NCBI GenBank assembly: GCA_964304625.1
Contig: OZ199839.1
Span: forward strand, 6,944,001 to 7,008,000
Direction: 5' to 3'
DNA: 64,000 nt
Source: Kudoa neothunni
Taxonomy: Eukaryota; Cnidaria
Both the position numbers and the translations under genes were made by a program. Positions 49,222 through 63,600 of the stretch are shown here, in pieces. Position 1 is the first letter of the stretch. Every line of letters starts with the position of its first letter. The notes under the pieces are model-generated. The model saw only the letters and a program-made list of their open reading frames with translations. It did not search any database and was not told the origin of the DNA.

Positions 49222-52200
49222 TCCAACACGAAACTGTTTTTTATCTTATGCGTGAGCATGATTTAGCATTTATTGAGTGAGTGACTCGTGTTGTTGATTT
49301 ATTGATAGTTGAATCAAGTGTTATTGAACGGAAATTCAGTTGTAATTAAATCTGCTTACAACTTTCTTGTGTTTTTCCTACATGACAATAAAGTGAAGTT
49401 GGTTTTATAATGATATCCCTTAAAAGGATTAATATATTAATCTCAAAAATAATCACTTTTAAAATGTTTCTATTTTAGTCAATAATTTGAACTATTTATA
49501 TAAATGATGCATTAATCTGACAAATAGTCAGGAGATATCAATTCTGAATTCATAGTATGTTTATAAATTAAAATTGGAACCAGTGAAGTATTTTAATGTT
49601 TTTAATGATATATTAATTTATTTATTGTTCACAATCGATGAATGTTTAATTAAGATTTTATTAGAGATGTGACAAAACAAGTTAAACCATTGTTTCTTAC
49701 GATTAAGGTGGGCTCGAAGTACGTGTACAATTCCTCAGATGATTAACGATCAAATACTCCCATGTGTGCTTTTCTTGTAAAGATCACTTTAAATTCTTGT
49801 ATATTTTTCGTTATAATGCGATGGTGTGAAGTATAAAAAATTCTATGAATCTCATAAGCTTTTTCCTTTATTGAGTGAATATAATAAAAATACGAACTTG
49901 CGCCAATATGTTATTAACTCTCATATAAGTCAATTTTAAATTCCTCTTTTTTAATTAAAATGACCAAAAATAACATAAAAATGAATGAAGAATATTTATT
50001 GAATAAAATATGTTGATTGGTGTTAAATCTTAAGTTGACTTGAGGATGCTCCATTAGATAAATAGGCGCAATAATTATTAAGAAATGTAAGTAAAATAAT
50101 GTTTTACTTAAAAAATCAAGATTTGAAAAATATGGACAAATGAGAAATAGAGGAAAATTGCATCCTACCCGATTAATTTATTCGATAATTTTCGGTATTA
50201 TTTCGGCGGCTTGGGATTAGATCTGTTTAAATAAAAAATATTTACTTTATTTGAAATAGTTCTAGTTAAATGTTTACAATTTTTGGGTGTATAACGCAAT
50301 TTTTGAGGTGTGAAAAATATATTATGCCATATGGAAGATTTTATTAAATGAGCGTTATATATTTAAAATATATTTTTAATTTGCAAATATATTCATTATA
50401 TGTTTAGAGAGGGTATCTTATTAATGGAATTCTGGTACTTTTGCTTGAATGTTCCTCAGATATAATCTATACGAATTGTATAATTTATTACGAGAGAAAC
50501 TAAACATCTTTAATGGATACAATTTTTTCAATGGATTAATCTCAAATATTTTAAATTGTTGTAAAAACGCCAATCGTCTGTCCGTAAGGTCGAGCCCAAT
50601 TTGACATTACCTAAAATAATATTTTCGAGAACTTATCTGTGTCAAATCTTTTCAATTCTTAAGAATCATCTCCTTCTTCATCAATTTCACCCATTATTCA
50701 ATATTACTGACCCTTTAAAAGCTTTCTTACATCGTATTTTCTTTTTGAGATGGCGGTTTCAACAATGGGCGTTAATTCTAATATTGTTTAACCCGTTGAT
50801 ATATATCCAAATGCTGATGCAAAGCTTCATAGGCCATATTTGGATGATGGCCTCAATCGCAATAAAAATTATCTACAAAGAAAGTCTCGACATTTAAAAT
50901 ATTGTCCTATTTTGAATGAAACATCCTTCCTAACCGTCATGTACATATTGTTACCATACACACATGAACAAAAATAATGCAAAAATCCCACATTTTTGAA
51001 AACTTTTATAATATATTCAAGGTAAAATCGAGAATACACGTATATTGTAATATGACCAAATATATCGATTTTTAGAACATCCAATTAGACGTTTATTCTT
51101 CGAATTTTCTTGATACCTTACCTCCGTGAGAAATCTTTGAGATTTTCAACTAAATAATGATTTAATTGTCTAGATAAGATGTCGACTATTTTAAAAATAT
51201 CTTAAAGAGTATATCAGTAAATATGCATTTAGGAGAGATCGCAATTAGCCGAGAATAACAATGAAATAAAATGAATGTTTAATTATTACTGTAACAATAC
51301 TACGCGTACATTAAACAGGGAGCGGCGGCTCTGTTGAACCACTAATAACCTATATAGTATTGAGTCATATTGGTGCATTTATTCAGTGAGTATCTATTCG
51401 CTATAATTACTCTTTCAACACAGGGAACATTATCATGTTAAATAAAAATTTTTCATTAATTTTATAACGATATTAGATTAGATTACGTTAGAATAAATTC
51501 ACTTTACATATTGCGCATACTCAATCAATCCATGTGCGCGCGTGAGTTTTGAAGTTCCTCATATTGCATAAATTGTTATAATGCGTTCTCTACATTCGAC
51601 AAAATCACTAAATTTTACTATTAAATATCATATAGTATTTAATTTCTTCGTAAGTATAAGCGCCGACATTTGTAGTTCTTCGATGTTTTTATAGCGCATG
51701 CGTACTACAAAAATAATGAATATTTGTTGTAAAAACCTATATACTTTTAATTCAGAAACTAGAATACATTATTTTTGTTAAAATCATTTATTTTTAGTTT
51801 AAGAATTTTTTTCTATTTGTTTTTATGCATAGATTAATGTACAATTACAATTTTATCCTAAAATTACATAAACGAAATTTATTTATTGTATAAAACAAAA
51901 TTTATGTCGATGTTACTTGTTCATTGTGCTTTAAAAAAAATAAATTAGAAAATAAAAATTTTTATTCTCTAAAATTTTGTTTATTTTACAATTCATTAAA
52001 AATTGTGTCATGCATGATTTTATAAAAATATCATTACATAATGATTGTGTATCAATTATATATAATTTATTTTTAATGACTATGAGAACAATAAAATATT
52101 TTTTCCTGATGTATTATTATTCGAAAAATTATAAATAACTAATCGTTCATATCTATATGGTACATTCGAAAAATATTTGTCATTTTATCAATTTAAGATG

Positions 52201-52640
52201 ACATGCGAATTCTAGCTTCAATGTTAATTAAAATTTTAATAATTAATTATGTCTCCTATTTCAACACTTGTTGTTAATGTATTGAATAGCGAAAAATGAT
52301 AGATATGAACGGCACAATGTTTCGGTGTAGACACGCATACTCTATGTCCACAGTTAGGTTATTGGTTAATGAGACGAACATATGCGAACAATAAGTATCG
52401 CCTAACCTTGAGTTGCAAATGTTTTCGTTCAATATAGTCATATAATTTTATTTTTGACGTTAAATCTAAACGAAACTTATTAATGACAATGTGAATAAAA
52501 CATGTTTATTATATTGATAGAGTATGAACGAAACGGAACGAAAAGTTCGGTCTCGATATCAATTTTTTATATCAAAGTGTGTTGGTGAATAAAAATATAA
52601 TCGACTCGACTGGCAAAGCCTACTGTAAAATATAGGCAGT
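49222..52640. other. intergenic stretch between VMP1 start and Mutator-like element
   Basis: A/T-rich. Near 50840-50720, minus strand, a piece reads GHHPNMAYEALHQHLDIYQR between stops; it has a protein-like look but no splice context, so it is not called a gene. A GC-richer patch at 51318-51345 (GGGAGCGGCGGCTCTG) and GCGCATGCGTAC near 51697 could be repeat debris. Nothing else could be supported. Confidence 0.45.
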
Positions 52641-55410
52641 GGCTATTCTTACGGTAACGATTATCTCCCAGAATGATTAAGATATTACAAAACCGATTTC
52701 ATTAATATTTAAAGCGATTATTTATTTCCTCAAAAATAAATTTTAGTCAAGTTGGCTTTTCATTAAAAATTAGTGATGGATTTGAGCGCTTAACGATAGC
52801 ATACATTCGTAATTTACCTAATAATGCTTTTATAAATTGAATTAATAGCCATCCGAATATTTTTATCTGTTGGCAATATCTAATACTGTAGTAAAATTAG
52901 TTTACACGATTCGACTTTTTACCACGTGCCTCTTGCGTTCAGCACACCGTGTCGAATTGAGCTAAGTTGTGGGTATTACAGAACCCTTGTAAAAATTAAT
53001 CGTTAAATATTTATATGAAGATTTTCTTAATAAGTTTAGTGTGGAATATTAAAGCTATCTTAAACTCTGATTAGTCCTAGTTTTAATTATATATTGAATA
53101 TACAAGCAACAGTTCTATCTTCAAAGTCTCAGTTGTTATAACTTTTTAATGCTACCCTATTTGAAAGCATCAATTTTTGAGCTTCTATTTAGATTGTTTT
53201 TCTAAGATATATTGACTAAACTACAACGAATAACTCGCCAAATTTAAATATTTACCTAAAACGTTCTGGATGCAAATATTCCTATACAGAGAATAAACTT
53301 AAGGATAAGTTTTCCGCACGCACAATTCAACATAATGGAACCAAACGGCGCTCCTTTTTTTATTATTGGGATAAGGTTTCATTCGTTTGAAAGTTTACGA
53401 ACCAAAATAAGAGAATATGAAAATGCAAATTTCTGCAATATTAATATACGTGATTCAAGAAAGATTCTTAACGCTCAACTAATATTTTATGAAATTCGTT
53501 ATGTTCGTTTTTTTGGTTTAAGCTACAAATGTGTTGGCAAAGGAGAAAGGAACACATCATCGATGAAAACCAAATGTCCACTCAGCATTACATTCAGAGC
53601 AAGTGGAGATGGAAATTATTTAGAAGTAAGATCTATGGATTTAGTTGATAATCATATAGTTGATGCTGCTCTCTATTCCAATTTACAAAACCAACGGAAG
53701 ATAGATACTTCGGACACATATATTGCTGAATTGATATCACTGGGTGCAAATAAAAAATTAATGCAATCCAAAGTAAATCAGGAAACTGGAAAAAATGTGT
53801 CTTTGAAATCTTTTCACGATGTTAAGAAACTTATGTCGAACAAGCTACAACATACTGATTCAGTTGTAAATTTGTTACAAAAATATGATAACTGGAATTT
53901 TTTTCGTGGACGAACAAACGAGAAAGGTGTTTGAATATTATCCAAAAATAAAGTTCTTGGATGCAACCTACAAACTACTTGATTCAAGGTAACATTAATT
54001 CTCTTCTTATTTAAAATATATATTTTTAGAGCATTCTTTATGAAGAGACAGAGCAAGCAATAAATGGTTATTAAATGAGATAATTAATTTTGCACCTTGG
54101 TTGACATCAAGAATCTCACCAACTGTCACAGACAAAGATCATAACCTGCGAACATGCCTTGAGGAGATTTTTCCATCTGCTTCTTTAACAATTTGCAAGT
54201 TTCATGTTCTCCAAGCTTTTCGAAGAGAATTTTTGCAAGCTCACCAATGAATTATATGGATATGGAATCGAAAAGCTTATCCAATATTTCAATAAAAATC
54301 AGAAACCAAATTGTAAAGAATGGTGTATTGGGTTAAGTAAATCTGAAAGATTCTATAATAATTCAACGAACAATAGATTAGAGTCTATTAATGCGAAATT
54401 AAAAAGTGTCACAAACCAATTTTCAACTCTAGGAGATTTCTTCACTAATTTCTTCAATTATTTAACGTCTTATTCATTTTTCATAGTATTAGAGCAATTA
54501 AGTAAAATAACAACTACCTCCGAGAGAGATGGAGCAGATATCGAGAGTTGTAATTGTTTGCATCAACGATCTTATAAATATCCTGTTGAAACTTTTTCAA
54601 AAAAATTGGCGTCAGCTTCAGAAAAATATTGTGGGGATTTTTAGTCTCGAAGTTGTCATAAAAAATCATGACAAAGAAAAACTCATTAAAGTTACCAATA
54701 TAAGTCTCTTAGTTTTATTGCCGTAAAATTTTTGAAAGATACCTTAATGAAAGGTGAATCTAATAATGATACGTATAGTTACTCTGAAGATAAGGATGCT
54801 TCTACAAGTAATATAATTTAAAAATTTTGTAATTAATATTGGTAGTTGTGAAGGAAAAATAACATTAAACATTGTATTTTGAACTGTTTTAAGACCTGCA
54901 ATAACACTAACTTAGATCTACCGTTGACATCCGAAATGCAAAAATCTATAGGAAGACCCAAAGGCAGTAGAACAACAGTTATTGGGCTCCTAAAAAAGCT
55001 AAAAAAATAGAGCTTAGAGAAATTTCTCTAAAAAATAACCTATCTTGATAACATATTGATTACTCCATCTGAGTAACCATTGAACATTTTGAAAATGTTA
55101 TTTATTTATTGCTCATTAGCCGTTACGCATTCTAAGATAAGATAGTCATTTACGCACATTACTAAAATTAATTGTATTATATATCTAATAAAGCTTTCAC
55201 ACAAAAATACAAACTCATACATGCCAAATCGTTACAAATAAGTTTATTTTCAAGTAAATTACAAATGTATACTATCAATGAGCGCTAAAATCCACCATTA
55301 ATTTTTAATGAAAAGTTAATTTGACAAAAATTTATTTTTGAGGAAATAAATAATCACTTTAAACATTATCTTAATCATTCTAGGAGATATTCGTTACCGT
55401 AAGAATAGCC
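52641..55410 (+). mobile_element. Mutator-like (MULE) DNA transposon with long inverted repeats
   Basis: Inverted repeats of roughly 160-180 bp (about 52641-52820 and 55251-55410) share GGCTATTCTTACGGTAACGA at the outer end, then AGAATGATTAAGATA and ATTATTTATTTCCTCAAAAA. Inside, on the plus strand, 53335-53937 encodes an N-terminal zinc-finger-like region of the FHY3/ZSWIM-type transposases (CVGKGERN...KTKCPLSITF). The frame continues as YYPKIKFLDATYKLLDSR, the first catalytic Asp region of MULEs, up to a possible 42-nt intron at about 53989. VTDKDHNLRTCLEEIFP and CKFHVLQAFRREF follow near 54120-54230. A C-terminal part (54204-54644) has NRLESINAKLKS. The reading frame breaks near 54250, so the copy is probably dead. 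No 9-bp target duplication was recognised. Confidence 0.8.
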
Positions 55411-55439
55411 GGTGATTTTTTTTAAAACTCCGCTGGCAG

Positions 55440-56681
55440 CCCTGAATAGCGGTAGGTGTGCGTGCGCATTTACGCAAAGTCGTGTCGTAAAATCAGTAAG
55501 TAAATCTCTCAGTTTCGTTCGCGTTTTAATTTAATCCATTTCGAAAATGGCTAATAGGAAACAACATTTTAACACATGCCATACTACATTTGCGTCAAAA
55601 TATTCTGCTGGCGACACATTGCAATAAGAGAGCCATGCAGTTTTCCCATGGAACGGACCACAAGAGGGGAGGATTTATTAAAGTCGTTTACCGATTTCAC
55701 CAAAGAAAAAAATTTTACAATGGATAAAATTGTTTCATCGTGTACTAATGATGCTCCGTATATTGTAGGTAAAAAAAAGAGAAATATTTTAAGTTTTCAC
55801 TGTATCATACCATACATCAGGAGGCGCTTTGTGCTCAGATCTTTGGCAAACAGTTAGGTAAGACGATGTCGCTGACATTGCAACAGGGCGTTTATTACAC
55901 TTTGAAAAACTGGGAGAGTTCATAGATGCATGACCAAAAAATGGCTCCGCTCAGCATCTTGATATCCAGTAGCTAGCAGGCTTTACATCTAATCTTCTGC
56001 AATCATTCAAGGGGCGATTTGGGGAATCTTGTGAGCGCTGCCGGCTTTTTAGGTTTATAACCCATCCACATAAGTGTGAAATAGATTGTGCTGATTTAAG
56101 TTATATCTCCGGTGTCTTCATGAGAGATTTTGATTTACAAGTTGTTAACCTGAAGGCCTCTGTCGTGTGGGTACTTAAGTTCAACTCAATGAATGACGAT
56201 TTGGAAAGACTTGAACGGCAACGAACGGAGTTGGCGAGTCAACACAAGCGGACAGAAATGAGAAGTATTCAACCCCCAGATCAGCGGATTGCCGAAACTT
56301 GGAACGTGCTACCTATTGCATATTACACATCACGGCGTGTGAGTATTGATGTACTAACAATGTTTGGCTCTACTTATTCATATGAGCAGTCCTTCTCACA
56401 CCTAACCAAATACTAACCCGACTACGAAGCCATCTCCAAAACAATGACAAAACAAAAATCTCATTAATTATTACAAATATTTTTTTTTATTAGAACAAAT
56501 AAATATTATTTTGATAAATATAATTCGGAGATTTTCGTACTTTTAATGGGTTGTAATCGTATAATACACTTATACGCATTAGTGTTTTATGCTTCAGGCA
56601 TAGCATGTGGCTCTCATGAAGTTATATTTAAAAATGTACGGAATTTGTGGCTTTTTGGGCTGAAAAGGTTACCGATCCTTG
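55440..56681 (+). mobile_element. hAT-superfamily transposase relic (GTF2IRD2/ZBED-like)
   Basis: Short open pieces read MANRKQHFNTCHTTFASKYS (55546 on), TTRGEDLLKSFTDFTKEKNF...IVSSCTNDAPYIVGKKK (55655 on) and a C-terminal MFGSTYSYEQSFSHLTKY (56360 on), the hAT dimerisation signature. Between them the frame is broken repeatedly. The right end reads, reversed, CAAGGATCGGTAACC, a diverged copy of the terminus of the element at 30748-31601. The left terminus was not found; the Mutator-like element ends about 30 bp upstream. A degraded, probably 5'-truncated copy. Confidence 0.75.
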
Positions 56682-57697
56682 CTTTACTCGATCGATTAAA
56701 GGATGTGGCCTGTTGAAATAACTGCGAGGGGATAACAGTTATTTCTATAATATGTTACAGAAACTATTATTGATAACAAATACAGTGCCACAACCTACTG
56801 GTTATGCAACACTGATAAACACAAAAACTAGAATAATTAACTGGTTCGTTTTTGTCCGTTGTGGTTGATTTGGATTACGGCAACTATTCTAGAATTTAAC
56901 CAATCGATTATATTTATATTATCTATTTACTTTAATATTGACGTAATTTACTCGAAAATTGGTCCTCAATCAGAATAGATAATATTAAAAGAATATTTTT
57001 ATTTTGAAATATATTTTAGAATTTCCACTCAGAGCGTAAAATGATTATTATATTTTTCGACCGGTCATATTATGATCAGACAGGTGGTTGTTTCACATAG
57101 AAATCCGTACTCTCGGCCAAAATATAACATCATAAAGAAACTAATATTGCTATACTGTATATACATGAAATCTAAAGAATAATAATCGTATTTAAATTAA
57201 AAATACATACTCGAATGATTCCAGTTAACTATGTTTACTTTAAGCATAGATAATATAGGTTAATTAGTAGTTGTTGTGGCAGGTATCTTTATTATTGTTA
57301 TTTTCCTCAATGTGTATAATCAGAAACAATTCCGGTCTTGGAATCAATAGTGAAACCCCCAAAATGTAAAAATAATCAAATATATTATTTCGCTTAATAT
57401 ATTAAGATAGATTTTCCCCCAATATTAATTATCTACAATTATATGGTATATATTGATTTGTTTTTACTATAAAATAACTAACCCTAACAACTATTACAAA
57501 TAATAATCAACATATCAATATATTTCTAGAAAATATGCACATTTGAGGTTGGAAATATATAAAATGAAGGTAACTCTTAATAGGATTTTTAATAAAAGGT
57601 ATTAATTGTTAATTATTTAAGCTCATCAATATACGATTGTTATTTAGTGGAATCGTATAGCCGTATTGTGTCGAAAGGTGACAGGTTTAGTTATTAA
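56682..57697. other. intergenic stretch upstream of NPC1
   Basis: A/T-rich 5' flank of NPC1. No RNA gene, promoter motif or exon could be supported. Confidence 0.5.
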
Positions 57698-60600
57698 ATG
57701 GTTTTTGTGTATTTGGTGCCATTAATAACATGTATCGTAATTACAGCCGATTGTAATAGCAAAGTAAATATAATATTTTCAAAACCACGGCCTTTCCGTA
57801 GCTGTCAATGCACAATGAAATGTGTAGACAGCTCTAATCATTGTTTTTTTCGACGATATAATTATTTACTACTTTAGATTTTTCAAAATGCGAATAAAAA
57901 TAATGGTAAACTCGGCTGCGTAATGTATGGAACACATGTGGCACCAAACAACGAGGGAAACTCTGTACCAATAGCTAAAAAAACTCAACCCAAAGAGTTA
58001 AATGACGAGGGTGTTTCAATGTTGAAGGAATTATGTCCGTTTTCTGGCTGGTCCTACCCCTGAAACTGACAACAAAATAAAAACTTGTTGTTCGACGGAA
58101 CATCTTCGACATTTTAAAAGCGATTCGGGTGATTTGAATGCTATTGTTGTTGGATGCCCTAGTTGTAAGATGGCTCTATTAACATACGGGTGCAACATGA
58201 TATGCAATCCTTATCAGAGTAGCTTTATAGAAGTAAGCTAGCCCAGTTTCTTTTTCTATTGTGTGGGGATTTTTTGATTGATTCAAGATCACGTAATGGT
58301 CGTTTTTAATTTATCTTTATATTTTGTGTGCTAAAGCAGCGAATCCATATCCGAAAATTTTGATTCTTTTTTTAAATTGAAAAATAGCTTATCGATGTGC
58401 CGCTCTTTGTAAATTTATAATAGGTTACCAAAACAACACAAACTGACGATAAAATCACCCTGGTTGCAAATATTTCCTACCATCTGACAAAAAATTACAC
58501 CGAGAAAGTTTTCAATTCGTGTAAAGATTATAAAATAGCGACTGGAGATAAATTCGTGCAAAACAGCTTATGTTCAGAAGCTTCTGACGCCGCCCACTGT
58601 GATGGAACCGTTATGATGGACGCTATGACATCCTATGTACAAGGATTTTCTATCAAGTAACATTACTAACACCTCTAAAGGTCTAAAGCTAGCGCATTCA
58701 TTTTCCTATTGACTAGTCTACAGTTAAATGATTGAAAATAGGGTATTTAAGAAACATAATTCATAACACTTATATTTTGAGTTGTTATCAGTATAGTTAA
58801 ACTCGCTCGAATATTCAAATGATTCGGTCAATTAGCATTTAATAGACGGGAAGCACCTACTTTGACGAACCTACACGATGATTTTCGGAACATAGTGTGG
58901 ATTTTAATTTTTTTTCTCTGAATTGTTTAGATTATTATAAACAATTTTTAATGATATAAAAAATTCAATTAAATGTAATAGTGGATGCATGAATCAAACA
59001 AAATATAAATACATGATAAAATTAATGTCGTGACGTCATTTTAGTCGGATTATATGTTGTTTCAATCAGCATATATTTCATGAACGTACCATGTTAGGTA
59101 TCGCTTCGCGGCCGAAAGGCTAAGATCAAGTGTAGTATCTGTTCTCATCAGCTTGATCTCTGGTGCGCCAATGGCGAACTCTGATCAAAACTTATTTTTG
59201 AAGGCGTGGTGCTGTGCTTGCAGCTTGCTGTGGTACTCACTGATCGCTTCTGCGTTGCACTAAAGCGGAAGCGGTGGCCTCCTCCTATGAATCAGCTAAA
59301 ATGTTTGTGTGTCCCTGTCGTTCTTTGCGGCATGGCATGACTTCAGTATGACTTCAGTGTGGTGGTGGTGTCGGTTGGGCAATTTTCCATGAATTTGCTG
59401 GGGCTGGGATCGATAGTATTAAGATTTTGTTATGATGTTGATTACTGTTACTTCAGCTTTATTCGCGAGTCTTGGAGTTGTGCCGTAATGAAATATTCTC
59501 TCGCTGTGCATTATTTCAGAAACTTTTGTAAATATTGATCAATTTGGATAATATAATTTTTTTTATTTATCCGCTCCCTAAGATTAGCTGAGACTAAATA
59601 AGAACGGCGTACTCAAAATTTATAGGTAACTTAACAATTATATTAGATGTGTAGGAAACGAGAGTTTGAACTAATATAGCCCTAACTGTGTTTACCCGCA
59701 AATCCAAAATATGTACTGATTCTGAGCTGAAGCTTACTTATTAATGTTAAAACAACTTACACTAAGAATGAAATTATTGGTCAACACCTTGGCGATTTAT
59801 TATCGTTATTTATTAACGATCGGATCAATAACATATGCCCCATTTCATTTTTATAAATTTTGTTAAGAAATTATTTGGATTATACAGACATTAAAACACC
59901 CTTGGTTATCTAACTCTGAGTAAACAGAGTGAGTGAACTAGCACTCATGAGTAGACCCCCTAAAATCAAGGATTTAATGTTTTATTTAATAGTAATAAAT
60001 TTGATATAAAATATAAAATTTTAATTATTAATATAAAAATTTTCAATTATTGCTTAGGAATGTGGTTTCATCAGGAAATTCTTCGAATCCTAACATAATA
60101 CCATTGTCATCGTGGGTTCCTTTCTGTGGAGAAGATGACACGATCAATGGAATAACTGTGAAAAAATGCAGTTGCAGAAATTGTGATTCTTGTAATTTGA
60201 ATGTGGATTTTCCTCACTCGAAGACGGATTATAAAATTGGGAAGATAACAATTTGGAAATTTGTGTTTTTCATGTTGGCTGGAATGTTTGTATTGGTGAT
60301 GATCTTTGTTGGGATTATTTCTTGGCGATACCCTAAACGTACCTATGTTCCTGCTTCAGAAAATTCAAATTCGAGTGTGTTGGATGTTTGCCAACATTCT
60401 TCATTGGATAGTCTTAAAGTTGGGAATGAAAATAAACTTTTAAATGATCAGGATCTATTGTCTGATGAAATGGATGACACACCAATAGCTACATTGAGTC
60501 CATACATGCCCGAAAGTCTGCTGAATAGAGTCATGGGAAGAATTGCTTTTTTTATTGTGCAGCTGGCGATCAAGCATACTCTGATAGTTATTGGAGTGGT

Positions 60601-63600
60601 CTCGGTTGTTTGCATAATATTATCTGCATGCATACCCTTTATGATGAAAGTCACCTCGAATCCAGTTGATTTATGGTCTTCTCCCGGCAGCCCGATTTAT
60701 CACCACATGAAAGATTATGAATCTAATTTTGGAAAGTTTTATCGAACTGAACAGATAGTTATTTCCAATAAGAAAAACTCAAATGGAATTAGCCTTGAAA
60801 TGATAAATTTTGTGGATAGCATAGTGAGCTATGCGAAGAAAATTAAAATATCTGTGAATACCACAAACAAAAACGACACGAATTCCACTATCAGTTACAC
60901 ATTGGAAGATCTATGTGTTAAGCCATTGTATCCAACATCAAACGCTTGTGTGATCTATTCGATTATGCAATATTTCAATAATGATCGTGAAGTTTTGAGA
61001 AAGTTAGGAGCTAAATGGAAAGATCATCTGAAAAAATGTTTTAATTCACCTGCTTATGTTCCAGATAGCTCGAATACCGAAGAGATTGCCTGTTTGCCTA
61101 CGTTCCTTCAACCGATCAATCCTTTATTGGTTGTGGGGGATTTTGTTGGGGTGGATTACTTTAGTGCCAACACTTTAGTTATTACATTTGTATTGGAAAA
61201 CCCCACCGACAAAGATCGATTGAAACGTACTCTACTTTGGGAGCAGGAATTTATCAAATATGCTACTTCTCTTGCCAGCCAAAACAGCAAGCTGTACAAT
61301 ATAACGTTCAGCAGCGAACGATCTATCGAAGATGAGGTGACTCGAGAGGCCAAATATAATGTTAAAATTGTTTTGATCAGTTATTTGGTGATGTTCCTGT
61401 ATGTGTCATTTTCGTTGGGAAGGTACCACGCTCAATCACGACATTTTTAATTGATAGTAAATTTGTGCTTGGTTTTTGTGGGGTTTTGCTAGTGTTCTTG
61501 TCGGTGACTACTTCTATCGGATTATTGTCATTTGCTGGTGTCAAACTCAATAGTATTGCAATGGAAGTGCTGCCATTCTTGATTTTGGCTATTGGTGTGG
61601 ATAACATGTTCATTATAAGTCATTCTTACTACGTAACTATTTTTTTACTGATGAATCTAATTAATTTTTATGGGCATTAATATTGAGTGCTTTCATTTTA
61701 AGGGAATTAAAATAAATAAATTGGTCATGATAAATTTATTTATTTTAATATTATTTCACTTTAGAGAATAATAGAAAATCAAGAAGATTATGGAGTAGGA
61801 GCATCTAGATCCGAGCTCGACGTAGACAATTGCATAACAATGTCTTTTCTGAAAGTCGGGCCAAGCATAATGGTTAGTGCAGTTTCTCAAGTGGTTATTT
61901 TCAGTCTTGGAACCATTTCCACTGTACCGGTTGTACGTACTTTCTCTATTTTCGCGGCGGTCGCTTTGTTTATTAATTTCGTTCTTCAAATAACCGTTTT
62001 TCTTTCGTTATTTGTGCTTGATTCAAGAAGAGAAATGGTAAAAACCTCAAACAACTATATTTCATTATGTTTTGATGTCTAATTTGTGTATAATTAAGAG
62101 TGAACGTTTTAATATATTTTGTTGTTTCAAAGCGAACGTTGTGGATATTCCCAATGTTGGTGACAGTGAACGGTACTGGATGGGCCCAGCTAGATGGGTT
62201 ATCAAAAATATTCTTGCAAAAATGCTCCTGAACAAAATAATAAGATTTTCTATTGTAATTCCTCTATCTTTTAAATTTCGATATTTATAATGAATGCGAA
62301 AGGTTATCATATTTGGAACCCTTTGGTTGTTGTCTTTGGCGGTAATACCCTCAATAGGTATTGGTTTGGATCAAACACTTGCTCTACCTAAGGATTCCTA
62401 TCTACAACCTTATTTCAATGTACAATTCATTTTGAATAAAAAATATTTGAATTAAATATCTACACTTAGGATCTATTCAAAAAACTTCATTTTGGCGCCC
62501 CTGTTTATTTTGTTGTTGAAAGTGGTTACGATTATCAAGATCCAAAACGACAAGAACTGATATGCTCCCACAATTATTGTGATGTCGAATCAATGACCAA
62601 TTATGTATAGTTTAATGATTTTTAAACGTTATCTATGTATATCGTGGATTATGTATGTAGGTTGCATTTTGGTCCATAAAATCTAACATATCACGTATTG
62701 CAGCTCCTTTGATGTCCTGGGTAGATGTTTATCTTATGTGGCTTTGGAACAATAGAATGGATGATGTTCCATGTTGTAATGTTGTGAGCGAGATTCTCAA
62801 CCCTAAAAAATACCCAGATATTAAATTGGGAGATTTTTGCCCAATCGACCTGTTATCGGATACGAACAATATAGCCTGTCAAGGTTGTTTGCAAAGCAAT
62901 GACGATATAGCACGCCCCGATAGAGAACAGTTTGCGAAATTTTTGCCTCATTTCTTGGATGACGTTCCTGGTCTCAAACTTGCACCTTTGGGTATGTATT
63001 AGTAGTTTCGGTTGTTGAAATTCCTCCTACGTCATTTTATATGCAAATAGTGGCAAATCAGCATTCAAGAATAGTGTTATTTTGAACAAAAAATATTACC
63101 AACCACCAAAGGACAAGACTAGCACCCCGAAAAACACCACAAAAGAGTACCCTGTCATCACTTCTAGCTTTATGAGTTATCACACACCATTGGTGACTAC
63201 GGACGATTTTATCGATGCCATCAAAAATTCAATGTACATGGCAAAAAATTTAACCTCCATCCTCGGCACTCCAGTATATTCATACAGTGTTTTCTATATC
63301 TTCTATGAAGCTTTCCTCGATATAAGGTCAGCTGACTGACTACATTCTAAAATTAATTTGTTATTTTAAACCAAAATAATTTTTTTAGAGCAACCTGTTA
63401 TAAATCGTTTGGAATATGTTGTGCTGCAGTTTTACTCGCCAACCTGTTTCTGTTTGGTTGCAATATCCGAATGACGCTTATTGTCAGTCTCACTGTGATA
63501 TTCATGAATGTGGTCAATCTCGCCTTCCTTTACTTAGGCGGAATGGACATCAATCCGGTTTCTATTGTGAATCTTATAATGGTAAATTAGTTTTGATTTT

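Noticed and set aside
50601-50897. 98-codon open frame on the plus strand
   Set aside because: Composition-driven Phe/Leu/Ile frame; the opposite strand of the same segment looks slightly more protein-like, and neither has splice sites that join to anything.
61424-61459. 35-nt GT-AG intron in NPC1 that would also restore frame
   Set aside because: The skipped stretch encodes RSITTFLID leading into SKFVLG, matching the conserved RSC..LLVDSKVSLG region, so it is better read as coding with a one-base break.
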